64,000 nt of DNA from Phytobacter ursingii (GTDB taxonomy: Bacteria; Pseudomonadota; Gammaproteobacteria; Enterobacterales; Enterobacteriaceae): contig CABDWT010000003.1 in the NCBI GenBank assembly GCA_901456055.1, forward strand, positions 379,352 through 443,351, read 5' to 3'. The translations under genes and the position numbers were made by a program. Below, in pieces: positions 53,995 to 62,255 of this stretch. A model generated the notes under the pieces. The model saw only the letters and a list, made by a program, of their open reading frames with translations, made no database searches and was not told where the DNA came from. Every line of letters begins with the position of its first letter. The stretch's first letter is position 1.

Positions 53995-54921
53995 ATGGAC
54001 CCCTTACGCGACGGCAGAAATCGCCTGCTCAACGGCTGGCAGTTATCAAAGCTCTATACCTTTGAGGTGGCTGCGAGGCATCAATCTTTTGCGCTGGCGG
54101 CAGATGAGCTGTCATTGAGCCCCAGCGCCGTCAGCCATCGCATGAATCAACTGGAAGACGAATTGGGCATCCAGCTGTTTGTCCGTTCTCACCGTAAAGT
54201 GGAGCTTACTCAAGAAGGTAAGCGGGTGTTCTGGGCGCTAAAATCGTCACTGGATACGCTGAATCAGGAAATCCTCGATATTAAAAATCAGGAACTGTCC
54301 GGCACATTAACCGTATACTCCCGGCCCTCCATCGCTCAGTGCTGGCTGGTGCCCGCATTGGGCGATTTTACACGCCGATACCCGTCCATTTCGTTAACGG
54401 TGCTAACCGGTAACGACAACGTCAATCTCCAGCGTGCCGGCATCGATCTGGCCATCTATTTTGATGATGCGCCCTCTGCACAGTTGACCCACCATTTCCT
54501 GATGGATGAAGAAATTCTTCCGGTATGTAGTCCTGATTATGCTCGCCGCTTCGACTTAACCGGTTCACTGGTAAACTTGCCCCATTGTACGTTGCTGCAT
54601 GACAGGCAGGCCTGGAGCAACGACTCCGGCACCGATGAATGGCACAGTTGGGCGCAGCATTTTGGCGTAAGTTTGCCTCCATCGCCGGGGATTGGTTTCG
54701 ATCGTTCAGATTTAGCGGTGATTGCCTCTATGAACCATATCGGCGTGGCGATGGGGCGCAAACGGCTGGTGCAAAAGCGTCTCGACAGTGGGGAGCTTAT
54801 CGCGCCTTTCGGCGACAGGGCGCTGAAATGTCATCAGCACTATTACATTTCCACGTTACCTGGCAGACAATGGCCGAAAATTGAGGCATTTATCCAATGG
54901 CTACAGCATTTGAATGTGTAA
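53995..54921 (+). CDS. dsdC: LysR-family activator DsdC
   Basis: DsdC activates dsdXA in response to D-serine. It has 308 residues from MDPLRDGRN; an upstream in-frame ATG-like start would add five. The winged HTH (about 20-80: TFEVAARHQSFALAADELSL then SPSAVSHRMNQLEDELG) is followed by the effector domain with SRPSIAQCWLVPALGDF near 105. It is divergent from dsdX; the 229 base gap holds the control region, including TATTGGACAAAAACACGGGC. Confidence 0.95.
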   Translation: MDPLRDGRNRLLNGWQLSKLYTFEVAARHQSFALAADELSLSPSAVSHRMNQLEDELGIQLFVRSHRKVELTQEGKRVFWALKSSLDTLNQEILDIKNQELSGTLTVYSRPSIAQCWLVPALGDFTRRYPSISLTVLTGNDNVNLQRAGIDLAIYFDDAPSAQLTHHFLMDEEILPVCSPDYARRFDLTGSLVNLPHCTLLHDRQAWSNDSGTDEWHSWAQHFGVSLPPSPGIGFDRSDLAVIASMNHIGVAMGRKRLVQKRLDSGELIAPFGDRALKCHQHYYISTLPGRQWPKIEAFIQWLQHLNV

Positions 54922-55055
54922 AACCAGATAGCTCTGCTTGTGTTATCTGACCATTGTGGAGAGACAGTGAGAATTTATTACGCTTTCGCGCTACGTATTC
55001 GGCGAGAAATCATGCTAAATACATGTAATCACCACCGATTTTGGCAAGGTCAATT

Positions 55056-56150
55056 GTGTTAAAACCACTATTAGCGATGGCTCTGCTTCTGGCGGGCGCG
55101 TCTGCGTTTGCTGCTGATACGCCGCTTACGGCGACACGCTACGCTCAGGAACTGGGCGTGGGTATGGATGTAGACTGGGCGCGAACCGAGCGCGGTATCC
55201 GTGAGTTCGATCCGCTTATCGTCCGTGATTTCTATGCGGAAGGGATTCGCCATGTGCGTATCCGGGTGGCCGATCCATTAACCGAAGCCCGCCTGATTCA
55301 CCTGCGTAAGCTGGTGGAGGCCTGCGAAAAATATGGCGTGATCCCGATTATTTCTTACCAGGCGGATACCTTTAAGGCGGAGCCGGGTGCGAAAAACGAA
55401 GCGCAACTGGTGGCATGGTGGTCAACGGTGGCAAATTACTTCGGCAGCGAACATCCGACGCTCGGGTTTGACCTGATTTATGAGCCTTCGGATAAGCTTA
55501 ATCACGATATGCCAGCGCTTAACCGCGCGTATGAAAATATCATCAAGACCATCCACGACATCAACCCGCAACGCATGATCTTTATTGCGCCGCGCCTGCG
55601 GGCCGCGCCCGAGGATTTAATGTCGTTGAAATTGCCTGGGCGTAGCCAGAACTACTTGCTGGCGGAGTGGCATATTTTCCCGTGGGGCCCACTGAAAAAT
55701 AACGGAAAGTACCCGTGGACGTCGGGTACGGCGGCAGAGAAGGCGGCAATCAGAGCGCGTATTAATACGGCGGTCCACTGGCAGCAAAAAACCGGTCATG
55801 CGACCTGGGTCGGCGGTTGGTCAGTGGGTGAAACGATTAAAAGTCCGCCTGGTGAATCGCAACTGGCATTCGCCGCGTTTATGGCCTGTGAGCTGAATAA
55901 GGCGCAGATCCCCTTCGCCCTCAATGCGGATACGCAGTTTTATGATGGCGAAGAGGGGGCATGGCGGCCAACAACTGAACCGCTGCTAAAAACGATTATT
56001 TCACCGGACTGTGAGAAGGCGGATGCGAAGCCGGATCGCCGGGAAGGGAAGCCGCCGGTTCGTGTTCATGGCGCTTCTGGCGCAGCGCCAGCGGCAGCCA
56101 GCTCAGCAGAATCAAAAGCCCTGCCAGCGTCATCAGCATCCCAAGGCTAA
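55056..56150 (+). CDS. Exported GH5-like glycoside hydrolase with antisense-derived tail
   Basis: This is a predicted periplasmic or secreted GH5-type hydrolase (cellulase/endoglucanase fold). It has 364 residues from GTG 55056, preceded by CAAGG; TTG 55041 is the alternative. A signal peptide (MLKPLLAMALLLAGASAFAA) precedes a TIM-barrel. The acid/base Glu is probably in LIYEPSDKL near residue 147, the His motif AEWHIFP near 205, and the nucleophile Glu in GGWSVGET near 267. The barrel ends near 310. The last 50 or so residues are Ala/Ser/Lys-rich and are read from the antisense strand of the emrD 3' end. Substrate unknown; it is placed between dsdC and emrD. Confidence 0.8.
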   Translation: MLKPLLAMALLLAGASAFAADTPLTATRYAQELGVGMDVDWARTERGIREFDPLIVRDFYAEGIRHVRIRVADPLTEARLIHLRKLVEACEKYGVIPIISYQADTFKAEPGAKNEAQLVAWWSTVANYFGSEHPTLGFDLIYEPSDKLNHDMPALNRAYENIIKTIHDINPQRMIFIAPRLRAAPEDLMSLKLPGRSQNYLLAEWHIFPWGPLKNNGKYPWTSGTAAEKAAIRARINTAVHWQQKTGHATWVGGWSVGETIKSPPGESQLAFAAFMACELNKAQIPFALNADTQFYDGEEGAWRPTTEPLLKTIISPDCEKADAKPDRREGKPPVRVHGASGAAPAAASSAESKALPASSASQG

Positions 56151-57237
56151 ACTGACTGGTCTGGGGAAGCCCGGCGGAAAACCAGGCCAGCGCGCCGGAT
56201 CCCATATTTTGCATGCCGCCAACCAGCGCCCCTGCCGTTCCTGCCAGAAAAGGGAACGGCTCCATTGCGCCACTGGTCGCCAGTGGGAAGAGCATGCCCG
56301 CCCCGAAGAAGAACAGCGCGGCGGGAACCAGCAGCGTCCAGACTGTCATTACGCCAAACCAGCCGGGGATCCACATCATGATGCCTGCCAGCAGACAACT
56401 GGCGACCGCCTGCCACATCAGCGTCGGGAAGCGCGCATTTTGCCGCCCGGCGAACCAGGCACCGAAAAAGGCTGCCGGAATGGGGAGGATGAACAAAATA
56501 CTGACCGCGATACTGGAAAGCCCCAGCGTGGCGCCCATCAGCACGCCTGAGCAGGCCTCAAACACGGCAATACCGGCCAGCCCGCCAATCAGCATCAGCA
56601 AATAGCAGTTAAACATCCCGTTACCCAACAGAGTCTTATAACGGGTAAGCAGCCCCATTTTAACAGTACCTGTCGGGCGCGTTTCCGGCATCCAGCGCGC
56701 CATGCTGAAGGTGACACCAGCACAGAGTACCAGCAGGAACGCAAAACAGGCGCGCCAGCCCCAGAGGGTGGTCAGCAGGCCGCCAATCAGCGGGGCGAGC
56801 AACGGGCTTACCAGAATGCCCATATTCAGCAAACTGTTAGCGTGGCGTAACTCGGTGCCGGAATAGAGATCGCGCGGCAGGGTGCGCGCCATTACGCCGC
56901 CGACGCCGGTTCCCATCCCCTGAAAGGCGCTGGCGACAATCAGAACGGTCAGGCTGTGGGTCGTGACAGCGACCAGTGTTGCCAGCATAAACACCGTTAA
57001 CCCGCAAAGAATGGCCGGACGACGGCCAAAACGGTCGGCTAACGGGCCGTAAAAGAGTTGTGATACGCCATAGGTGAGCAGATAGGCGGCCATGACATTC
57101 TGCACCGCCCCTTCACGGGCATTGAGATCCTGCGCCATTCCGGCAATGGCGGGAATATAAATGGTTTGCGCCATTTGTCCCACTGCCACCAACAGGACCA
57201 GCATCAAGAGTAAACTGACGTTACGCTGTCTTTTCAT
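55996..57237 (-). CDS. emrD: Multidrug efflux MFS transporter EmrD
   Basis: EmrD is a 12-segment drug/proton antiporter in the inner membrane. It has 413 residues, about 19 longer than E. coli (394). The MFS motif A GPLADRFGRRPAIL is near residue 64 and the drug-antiporter motif NSLLNMGILVSPLLAPLIGG near 134. The extra C-terminus (HEPAASLPGDPASHPPSHSP) is Pro/Ser/His-rich and lies in the 155 base tail-to-tail overlap with the GH5-like gene. Confidence 0.94.
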   Translation of the reverse strand: MKRQRNVSLLLMLVLLVAVGQMAQTIYIPAIAGMAQDLNAREGAVQNVMAAYLLTYGVSQLFYGPLADRFGRRPAILCGLTVFMLATLVAVTTHSLTVLIVASAFQGMGTGVGGVMARTLPRDLYSGTELRHANSLLNMGILVSPLLAPLIGGLLTTLWGWRACFAFLLVLCAGVTFSMARWMPETRPTGTVKMGLLTRYKTLLGNGMFNCYLLMLIGGLAGIAVFEACSGVLMGATLGLSSIAVSILFILPIPAAFFGAWFAGRQNARFPTLMWQAVASCLLAGIMMWIPGWFGVMTVWTLLVPAALFFFGAGMLFPLATSGAMEPFPFLAGTAGALVGGMQNMGSGALAWFSAGLPQTSQFSLGMLMTLAGLLILLSWLPLALRQKRHEHEPAASLPGDPASHPPSHSPVK

Positions 57238-57412
57238 TTCGCTGAATACGTTTTAAAAAAAGATAAATAAAGAATATGGTGCTGCCATAACCGTAAAATG
57301 CGAGAGGAATCTACCACAGTAATGTGACACAACAAGATGCGGGGTCAGAAAGAATGACCGCCGCCAGGCAGGATTTGTAAACAATTTGTGGCAACTTTGA
57401 TTGCCAGTATGA

Positions 57413-58246
57413 TCAGGACAGGCGCAGTAAGATCGCACCCGCAGCGATGCCACAGGCCGCAACAATCCGTAATCCGGCGACCTTTTCTTTGAGCATTAAA
57501 AAGGCGAGCAGCGCGCCAAAGAGAATTGAGGTTTCGCGCAGCGCGGCGACTACGGCCAGTGGCGCCTGCGTCATCGCCCATAACGCCAGCCCGTACGAGC
57601 CCATGGTGCCAATACCGCCCGGCAGCCCTTTTTTCCAGTTATTCGCCAGATAGTGCGAGACTTCACGACGGCGAGCGATCATCGCCCAGGCCAACAGGCA
57701 AAAACCGTTCATGAAAAACGTCCAGAGGGTGTAACCGAATGCGCTACCCGCAAGGCGTACGCCTGTGCCGTCCACCAGCGTATATCCGGCAATAAAACAG
57801 GAATTGAGTAGGGCAAGCCAGATTCCGCGCGTTGAACTGTGACGACCGTTACAGGCCATGGCAAGAATAGAGAGGCAAATGACCGCGATACCGAGCCAGG
57901 CAAAGGTGGATAATGTATCACCCAACAACAGAACGCTTATCAAGGCCACCAGTAGCGGTGCGGTGCCGCGCATCAACGGATAGGTCTGACTCATATCGGA
58001 AACCTGATACGTTTTAGCGACCAGTACCGTATAGACAACCTGTAACAGGCAGGAAACGGCGAGATAAGGCGCGCTGGCGAGCGAGGGCTGCGGTGAGAAA
58101 GGCAACATGACCAGGGCGATTAACGCCGCAGAGCCGCTGACGCAGATGGCGGAATAGAGTTTATCGCTGCCCGCTTTAACAATGGCGTTCCAGCTCGCAT
58201 GCAGAAGGGCGGCAAACAGCAGAATACAAAAAACAGTAACAGTCAT
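57413..58246 (-). CDS. EamA/DMT-family transporter
   Basis: This is a predicted 10-segment drug/metabolite transporter of 277 residues with two EamA repeats (about 3-130 and 150-275). Landmarks are LLHASWNAIVKAGSDK near residue 14, QTYPLMRGTAPLLVALISVL near 85 and LRETSILFGALLAFLMLKEK near 236. Substrate unknown. It lies between emrD and the SOS toxin locus on the same strand as both; the 175 base gap to emrD has no clear terminator. Confidence 0.85.
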   Translation of the reverse strand: MTVTVFCILLFAALLHASWNAIVKAGSDKLYSAICVSGSAALIALVMLPFSPQPSLASAPYLAVSCLLQVVYTVLVAKTYQVSDMSQTYPLMRGTAPLLVALISVLLLGDTLSTFAWLGIAVICLSILAMACNGRHSSTRGIWLALLNSCFIAGYTLVDGTGVRLAGSAFGYTLWTFFMNGFCLLAWAMIARRREVSHYLANNWKKGLPGGIGTMGSYGLALWAMTQAPLAVVAALRETSILFGALLAFLMLKEKVAGLRIVAACGIAAGAILLRLS

Positions 58247-58342
58247 GAGTACGCAGTGTCAGTGGGCGGCGTAAAAACGTACCATGAAAGCGGCGATCGG
58301 AGCGACTATTCTGTGCGATGAGGAAACTGCCAGTGATTATTA

Positions 58343-58368
58343 AAGAGGGGCGGTTGCCCGCCCCTCTT
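58343..58368 (-). terminator. tisB terminator
   Basis: The minus strand forms AAGAGGGGCGG / CCGCCCCTCTT with a short loop, followed by TAATAATC. It lies 20 bases after the tisB stop and is GC-rich, though the T run is weak. Confidence 0.7.
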
Positions 58369-58388
58369 AGGTACGACTTGAACCTGAT

Positions 58389-58478
58389 TTACCGCAGTAA
58401 TTTCAGGACAGCTTCAAGCAGTTGCAGCAAGGCAACTATGAGTTTCAGGATAAGGATAACCATATCCATTTCGCCCAT
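58389..58478 (-). CDS. tisB: SOS-induced membrane toxin TisB
   Basis: TisB is a small pore-forming inner-membrane peptide that collapses the proton gradient after DNA damage and promotes persistence. The minus strand encodes 29 residues in two parts: MGEMDMVILILKLIV and ALLQLLEAVLKLLR. This is the same length and pattern as E. coli TisB, with an amphipathic hydrophobic helix bearing Lys/Gln/Glu on one face. AGGAG lies seven bases before the ATG. The transcript starts about 180 bases upstream at a LexA-controlled promoter and is silenced by the IstR-1 RNA. Confidence 0.92.
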   Translation of the reverse strand: MGEMDMVILILKLIVALLQLLEAVLKLLR

Positions 58479-58546
58479 ACGCTTCTCCTTTGGCAAGGAG
58501 CACGACCGGCTGGCGTACCTTTCCGCTGCCTGTAACCAGCCGTTTT

Positions 58547-58567
58547 GTTGGCGTAACACAGTGTGCT
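58547..58567 (-). promoter_or_regulatory. IstR-1 pairing site in the tisB mRNA leader
   Basis: The plus strand here reads GTTGGCGTAACACAGTGTGCT, almost identical to the first 21 bases of IstR-1 (GTTGACGTAACACAGTGTGCT, one difference). The tisB mRNA, read from the minus strand, is therefore complementary to IstR-1. The site lies about 100 bases into the leader, matching the ribosome standby region targeted in E. coli. Confidence 0.85.
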
Positions 58568-58668
58568 CTCAAGGGGTTAAGGCACTGACGGCACCACCCG
58601 TTTCAGCCAGGACTTAATGTGCGCCCGTATCATTGCGGTCCCTCATACACACCGTGGTCGGCAAGACC

Positions 58669-58698
58669 ATTATAAATTCATACTGTAAATATATACAG
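58669..58698 (-). promoter_or_regulatory. LexA box and promoter of tisB
   Basis: CTGTAAATATATACAG (58683-58698) is a perfect CTGT-N8-ACAG LexA box. On the minus strand it overlaps the -35 region of a promoter whose -10 is a perfect TATAAT (complement at 58669-58674, 17 base spacing). SOS induction of tisB follows. Confidence 0.9.
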
Positions 58699-58760
58699 TT
58701 ATTTCTGGACGAAATTTGCACCCTGTTCCATACTCAAACTGCTCATCGTGTGCGCATAAT

Positions 58761-58871
58761 TTGCGCACAGGGTTAATTGATCGTATAGTTTCACTGTTGA
58801 CGTAACACAGTGTGCTTGCGGCTACCAACCGCAAAAACCTGCTAAAAACCTCGCTCCGGCGGGGTTTTTTG
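58761..58871 (+). ncRNA. istR: Antitoxin sRNA IstR-1 with its promoter
   Basis: TTGCGC (58761), 17 bases, TATAGT (58784) forms a promoter leading to an RNA starting near 58796 (GTTGACGTAACACAGTGTGC...). The RNA ends in a terminator (CCTCGCTCCGGCGGGG, then TTTTTT), about 76 nt in all. This agrees with E. coli IstR-1. A longer IstR-2 from the LexA side is likely but was not mapped. The 520 base stretch 58479-58999 holds only this locus and the ivbL promoter. Confidence 0.88.
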
Positions 58872-58891
58872 TTTTTATTGTCTGATTATTA

Positions 58892-58969
58892 AAATGTGAT
58901 CTGCGACGCATATTGCTGTTGCGACGTAAAAACCGGTTGTCCAAATGCCATTCCTGTGTTTGTATGAAT
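58892..58969 (+). promoter_or_regulatory. ivbL-ilvBN promoter with CRP site
   Basis: AAATGTGATCTGCGACGCAT (58892-58911) has a perfect left CRP half-site and a weaker right half, as expected for the CRP-activated ilvB promoter. A -35 candidate TTGTCC is at 58937, with poorly matched -10 candidates near 58960-58968. The start of transcription is inferred only. Confidence 0.6.
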
Positions 58970-58999
58970 CCTGTTAATTATTCAAACACGAGTCCCCTA

Positions 59000-59098
59000 A
59001 TGAACGCTTCCACTATGACGATGAACCTACTAAAAACCGCGCATAACGCCGCGGTGGTCGTCGTGCGTGTGGTGGTGGTCGTCGGCAATGCGCCGTAG
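59000..59098 (+). CDS. ivbL: ilvBN operon leader peptide
   Basis: IvbL is a 32-residue leader peptide rich in the regulatory amino acids: MNASTMTMNLLKTAHNAAVV, then VVRVVVVVGNAP. The run of valines and leucines lets ribosome stalling sense valine and leucine supply and control the downstream attenuator. The start was chosen by comparison with E. coli IvbL, which has the same length and C-terminus. Confidence 0.95.
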   Translation: MNASTMTMNLLKTAHNAAVVVVRVVVVVGNAP

Positions 59099-59121
59099 GG
59101 ACTGGAACAACACACGATTCC

Positions 59122-59155
59122 AAAACCCCGCCGGCGCAAACCGGCGGGGTTTTTC
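59122..59155 (+). terminator. ilvBN attenuator
   Basis: AAAACCCCGCCGG / CCGGCGGGGTTTT with a CGCAAA loop, followed by T, lies 23 bases after ivbL. It is the terminator arm of the attenuation system. Confidence 0.93.
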
Positions 59156-59201
59156 GTTCTAACCCTCCCGGAAAGTCGGCCCAGAAGAAAAGGACTGGAG
59201 C

Positions 59202-60887
59202 ATGGCAAGTTCGGGCATAACACAAACGACACGCTTTACCGGCGCACAGTTGATCGTTCATTTACTGGAACGTCAGGGCATTACCACGGTAGCGGGTATT
59301 CCTGGCGGGACCGTTCTCCCGCTGTATGACGCTTTAAGTCAGAGTACGCAAATTCGCCACGTACTGGCGCGCCACGAGCAGGGCGCCGGGTTTATCGCCC
59401 AGGGCATGGCGCGTACCGAAGGTAAACCGGCCGTTTGTATGGCCTGTAGCGGACCCGGCGCCACCAACCTGGTGACCGCCATCGCCGATGCGCGTCTCGA
59501 TTCCATCCCGCTGGTGTGTATCACCGGACAGGTGCCTGCCTCCATGATCGGCACCGATGCGTTCCAGGAAGTCGACACTTACGGCATCTCTATCCCCATC
59601 ACTAAGCACAATTACCTGGTCCGTAATATCGCCGAACTTCCGCAGGTGATAAGCGACGCGTTTCGTATTGCGCAATCCGGCCGTCCAGGCCCGGTGTGGA
59701 TAGATATTCCTAAAGATGTTCAGACCGCGACCATCGAACTGAGTGAGCTGCCTGAGCCCGGCGGCAGAGCGCCTGCCCCGGCGTTTGATGCGAAAAGTGT
59801 TCAGGAAGCGGCGGCGATGATTAATGCCGCACAGCATCCGGTGCTGTACCTGGGCGGCGGGGTGATTAACGCGCCGGAACAGGTGCGCGCACTGGCGGAA
59901 AAAGCGAATCTGCCGACCACCATGACCTTAATGGCGCTGGGAATGTTGCCAAAAGCACATCCGCTGTCACTGGGGATGCTGGGCATGCACGGCGCTCGCA
60001 GCACCAACTTTATTCTGCAAGAGTCTGATTTATTAGTGGTTCTTGGTGCGCGTTTTGATGACCGGGCTATTGGGAAAACCGAGCAGTTCTGCCCGAACGC
60101 GAAAATCATCCATGTTGATATTGATAAGGCGGAGCTGGGTAAAATCAAGCAGCCGCACGTTGCCATTCAGGGCGATGTGGGTGAAGTGCTGGCGCAGTTG
60201 CTGCCGCAAATTGATGCGCAGCCGCGTGAGGCGTGGCGTGGTCTGGTGGCGCAACTGCAGCAGGAATTCCCGTCTGCCATTCCGCAGGGTGGCGACCCGC
60301 TGACCCATTACGGGCTGATTAATGCCGTTGCCGCCTGCGTTGATGATGAGGCGATTATCTCCACCGATGTGGGCCAGCACCAGATGTGGACCGCACAGGC
60401 CTATCCGCTCAATCGTCCGCGTCAGTGGCTGACCTCCGGCGGGCTGGGTACCATGGGCTTCGGGCTGCCCGCGGCAGTCGGTGCCGCACTGGCGAACCCG
60501 CAACGCAAAGTTATCTGCTTTTCCGGCGACGGTAGCCTGATGATGAACATTCAGGAGATGGCCACCGCCGCAGAAAATAATCTGGATGTGAAAATCATCC
60601 TGATGAACAACGAAGCGTTAGGCCTGGTGCATCAGCAGCAGAGCCTGTTTTACAAGCAGGGCGTATTCGCAGCGACCTATCCTGGGATGATTAACTTTAT
60701 GCAGATTGCCGCCGGTTTTGGCCTGCAAACCTGTGATCTTAACAACGAAGCTGATCCGCATGCCGCGCTGCAGGCGATCATCGCTCGTCCGGGGCCGGCG
60801 CTCATCCATGTGCGTATCGACGCCGAAGAAAAAGTGTATCCGATGGTGCCGCCGGGTGCGGCAAATACTGAAATGGTGGGGGAATAA
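59202..60887 (+). CDS. ilvB: Acetolactate synthase I large subunit
   Basis: IlvB is the thiamine diphosphate- and FAD-dependent catalytic subunit that makes acetolactate/acetohydroxybutyrate for valine, leucine and isoleucine. It has 561 residues. The ThDP Glu is in ARHEQGAGF near residue 60, the FAD-region sequence VLGARFDDRAIG near 280, and the ThDP motif GDGSLMMN...NN near 440-470. It is translated with ilvN, three bases downstream. Confidence 0.98.
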   Translation: MASSGITQTTRFTGAQLIVHLLERQGITTVAGIPGGTVLPLYDALSQSTQIRHVLARHEQGAGFIAQGMARTEGKPAVCMACSGPGATNLVTAIADARLDSIPLVCITGQVPASMIGTDAFQEVDTYGISIPITKHNYLVRNIAELPQVISDAFRIAQSGRPGPVWIDIPKDVQTATIELSELPEPGGRAPAPAFDAKSVQEAAAMINAAQHPVLYLGGGVINAPEQVRALAEKANLPTTMTLMALGMLPKAHPLSLGMLGMHGARSTNFILQESDLLVVLGARFDDRAIGKTEQFCPNAKIIHVDIDKAELGKIKQPHVAIQGDVGEVLAQLLPQIDAQPREAWRGLVAQLQQEFPSAIPQGGDPLTHYGLINAVAACVDDEAIISTDVGQHQMWTAQAYPLNRPRQWLTSGGLGTMGFGLPAAVGAALANPQRKVICFSGDGSLMMNIQEMATAAENNLDVKIILMNNEALGLVHQQQSLFYKQGVFAATYPGMINFMQIAAGFGLQTCDLNNEADPHAALQAIIARPGPALIHVRIDAEEKVYPMVPPGAANTEMVGE

Positions 60888-60890
60888 GCC

Positions 60891-61181
60891 ATGCAACAGA
60901 CAGTTTCTGATAACGTCATTCTTGAACTTACCGTACGTAACCATCCGGGGGTGATGACACACGTCTGTGGCCTGTTTGCCCGTCGCGCATTTAACGTGGA
61001 AGGCATTCTCTGCTTGCCCATTAAAGACAGCGAGCACAGCCGCATCTGGCTACTGGTCAATGACGATCAGCGCCTGGAGCAGATGATAAGCCAGATTGAA
61101 AAGCTGGAAGACGTGGTGCAGGTCGTACGCAATCAGTCGTCGCCGGGGATGTTCAACAAACTGGCGGTCTTCTTCGAGTAA
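60891..61181 (+). CDS. ilvN: Acetolactate synthase I small (regulatory) subunit
   Basis: IlvN binds valine through its ACT domain and gives feedback inhibition of IlvB. It has 96 residues, the usual length. The ACT core [26 protein letters not shown] begins near residue 8 (shown in part), with EGILCLPI near 38. It is the last gene of the operon. Confidence 0.97.
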   Translation: MQQTVSDNVILELTVRNHPGVMTHVCGLFARRAFNVEGILCLPIKDSEHSRIWLLVNDDQRLEQMISQIEKLEDVVQVVRNQSSPGMFNKLAVFFE

Positions 61182-61192
61182 GGTGAAAACAG

Positions 61193-61216
61193 GCCCGCTT
61201 AGCGGGCTTGTTCGTT
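61193..61216. terminator. Shared terminator of ilvBN and deoQ
   Basis: The stem GCCCGCT / AGCGGGC is followed on the plus strand by TTGTTCGTTTT. It lies 11 bases after ilvN, and the deoQ stop codon (TAA on the minus strand, 61199-61201) is within it. Confidence 0.7.
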
Positions 61217-61993
61217 TTCTGAGTCCGGCGTAATCACTTTCACAAACCCGTTGCGGCAGTGCGCCGGGTACTCTGCCGGAAGCGGACGATCGCTGATAAG
61301 CACGTCGAACCCGGAAAGGGGCGCAATACTCGCCGGAGCCACTTCATCAAACAAGGCGTAGCGTGCCAGCAGGATTTTACGCATGCCGTGTGCCATCGCC
61401 TTTCGCTTCATCGGTAAATCATCCAGGTTAAACCAGGTCACGCCGTGGTGTTCATGCACGCCGCTGGCGGAAATAAACACTTTGCGTGGGTTTAATGAAT
61501 CTAAAAGCGACGGGTTGTTCGGATCGTAAAAGGCATCGCTTTTGGCACGCCAGGTACCGCCGCATAACATGGCCGTTGCGTTAGGTTTGGCGGTGAGCGC
61601 GACAAACACCTGGTGGGAGTAACAGATGCCAGTAAACGTGATGTCGTCCGGGATCATGCTGATAACCAGCGGCATTTCCGGCCCGTTGTCGAAAAAAACC
61701 AGGTCGTTTTCGCTGACCAGCCCTGCGGCGAGGATAGCAATAGGCAAATCATCGCGATGATGCGTCCGAACAGTGGGCTGGGGAGCCGCGGCGGGGGCAG
61801 TGGGTTTGTTCACCATTACGATATAGCCGCCCAGCAGCGCCAGCGGCAGCGGTTCGTCATCCTGGCTAAAGTCTCTGCGAATGGTCATCACCGACACTTC
61901 CAGCATGCGCGCGGCGTCTTTTAAGTGGATTCGATCGGTCTTCTTGAGTAATTCAACCAGACGCCGGATGCGCTCTTTTTGCTTTGTTTCCAC
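61199..61993 (-). CDS. deoQ: DeoR-family regulator DeoQ of deoxyribose use
   Basis: DeoQ represses the deoxyribose operon deoKPX in Salmonella. It has 264 residues. The N-terminal DeoR HTH (about 8-60: RIRRLVELLKKTDRIHLKDA then ARMLEVSVMTIRRD) precedes a sugar-phosphate sensor domain, with the conserved segments NDLVFFDNGPEMP and KVFISASGV. It is divergent from deoK with an intervening palindromic operator. Assignment rests on synteny and the adjacent deoK. Confidence 0.85.
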   Translation of the reverse strand: METKQKERIRRLVELLKKTDRIHLKDAARMLEVSVMTIRRDFSQDDEPLPLALLGGYIVMVNKPTAPAAAPQPTVRTHHRDDLPIAILAAGLVSENDLVFFDNGPEMPLVISMIPDDITFTGICYSHQVFVALTAKPNATAMLCGGTWRAKSDAFYDPNNPSLLDSLNPRKVFISASGVHEHHGVTWFNLDDLPMKRKAMAHGMRKILLARYALFDEVAPASIAPLSGFDVLISDRPLPAEYPAHCRNGFVKVITPDSENEQAR

Positions 61994-62167
61994 TCTTTTC
62001 TCCGCACTGATTCGGACTTGTGTGTTTCAAAAGTAACATTTCCCATCGCGCAGGAACACGTAATGATATCAACACTATAATCCTGTTAGCCGCTAAATAA
62101 AAGTGACGGCGCACCGGATGTCGGGGATTTGGGGGAGGATAACGGCGAAGAATTATGATGCGCTAAT

Positions 62168-62219
62168 CGCGATCATGGTCACAAATGATACTAAAGTAAC
62201 ATGATAATGTTACTATAAT
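62168..62219. promoter_or_regulatory. deoK promoter with DeoQ operator and CRP candidate
   Basis: AGTAACATGATAATGTTACT (62195-62214) is a perfect palindrome with 8 bp arms; its 3' end runs into a perfect -10 TATAAT (62214-62219). A half copy AAGTAACATT lies at 62031-62040, near the deoQ start. A CRP-like site with a perfect right half (CGCGA N6 TCACA) is at 62168-62183. Negative control by DeoQ and activation by CRP are inferred. Confidence 0.7.
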
Positions 62220-62255
62220 ATCATTGTTATGTGATTGTTTCTGAGAGGTAGTAAA

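Noticed and set aside
58318-58617. 99 codon plus-strand frame over the tisB locus
   Set aside because: It is antisense to tisB and its leader and has no ribosome site. The real signals are on the other strand and in istR.
59041-59098. Repeated GTG/GTC run as a simple-sequence repeat
   Set aside because: It codes for the valine run of the ivbL leader peptide, which explains it fully.
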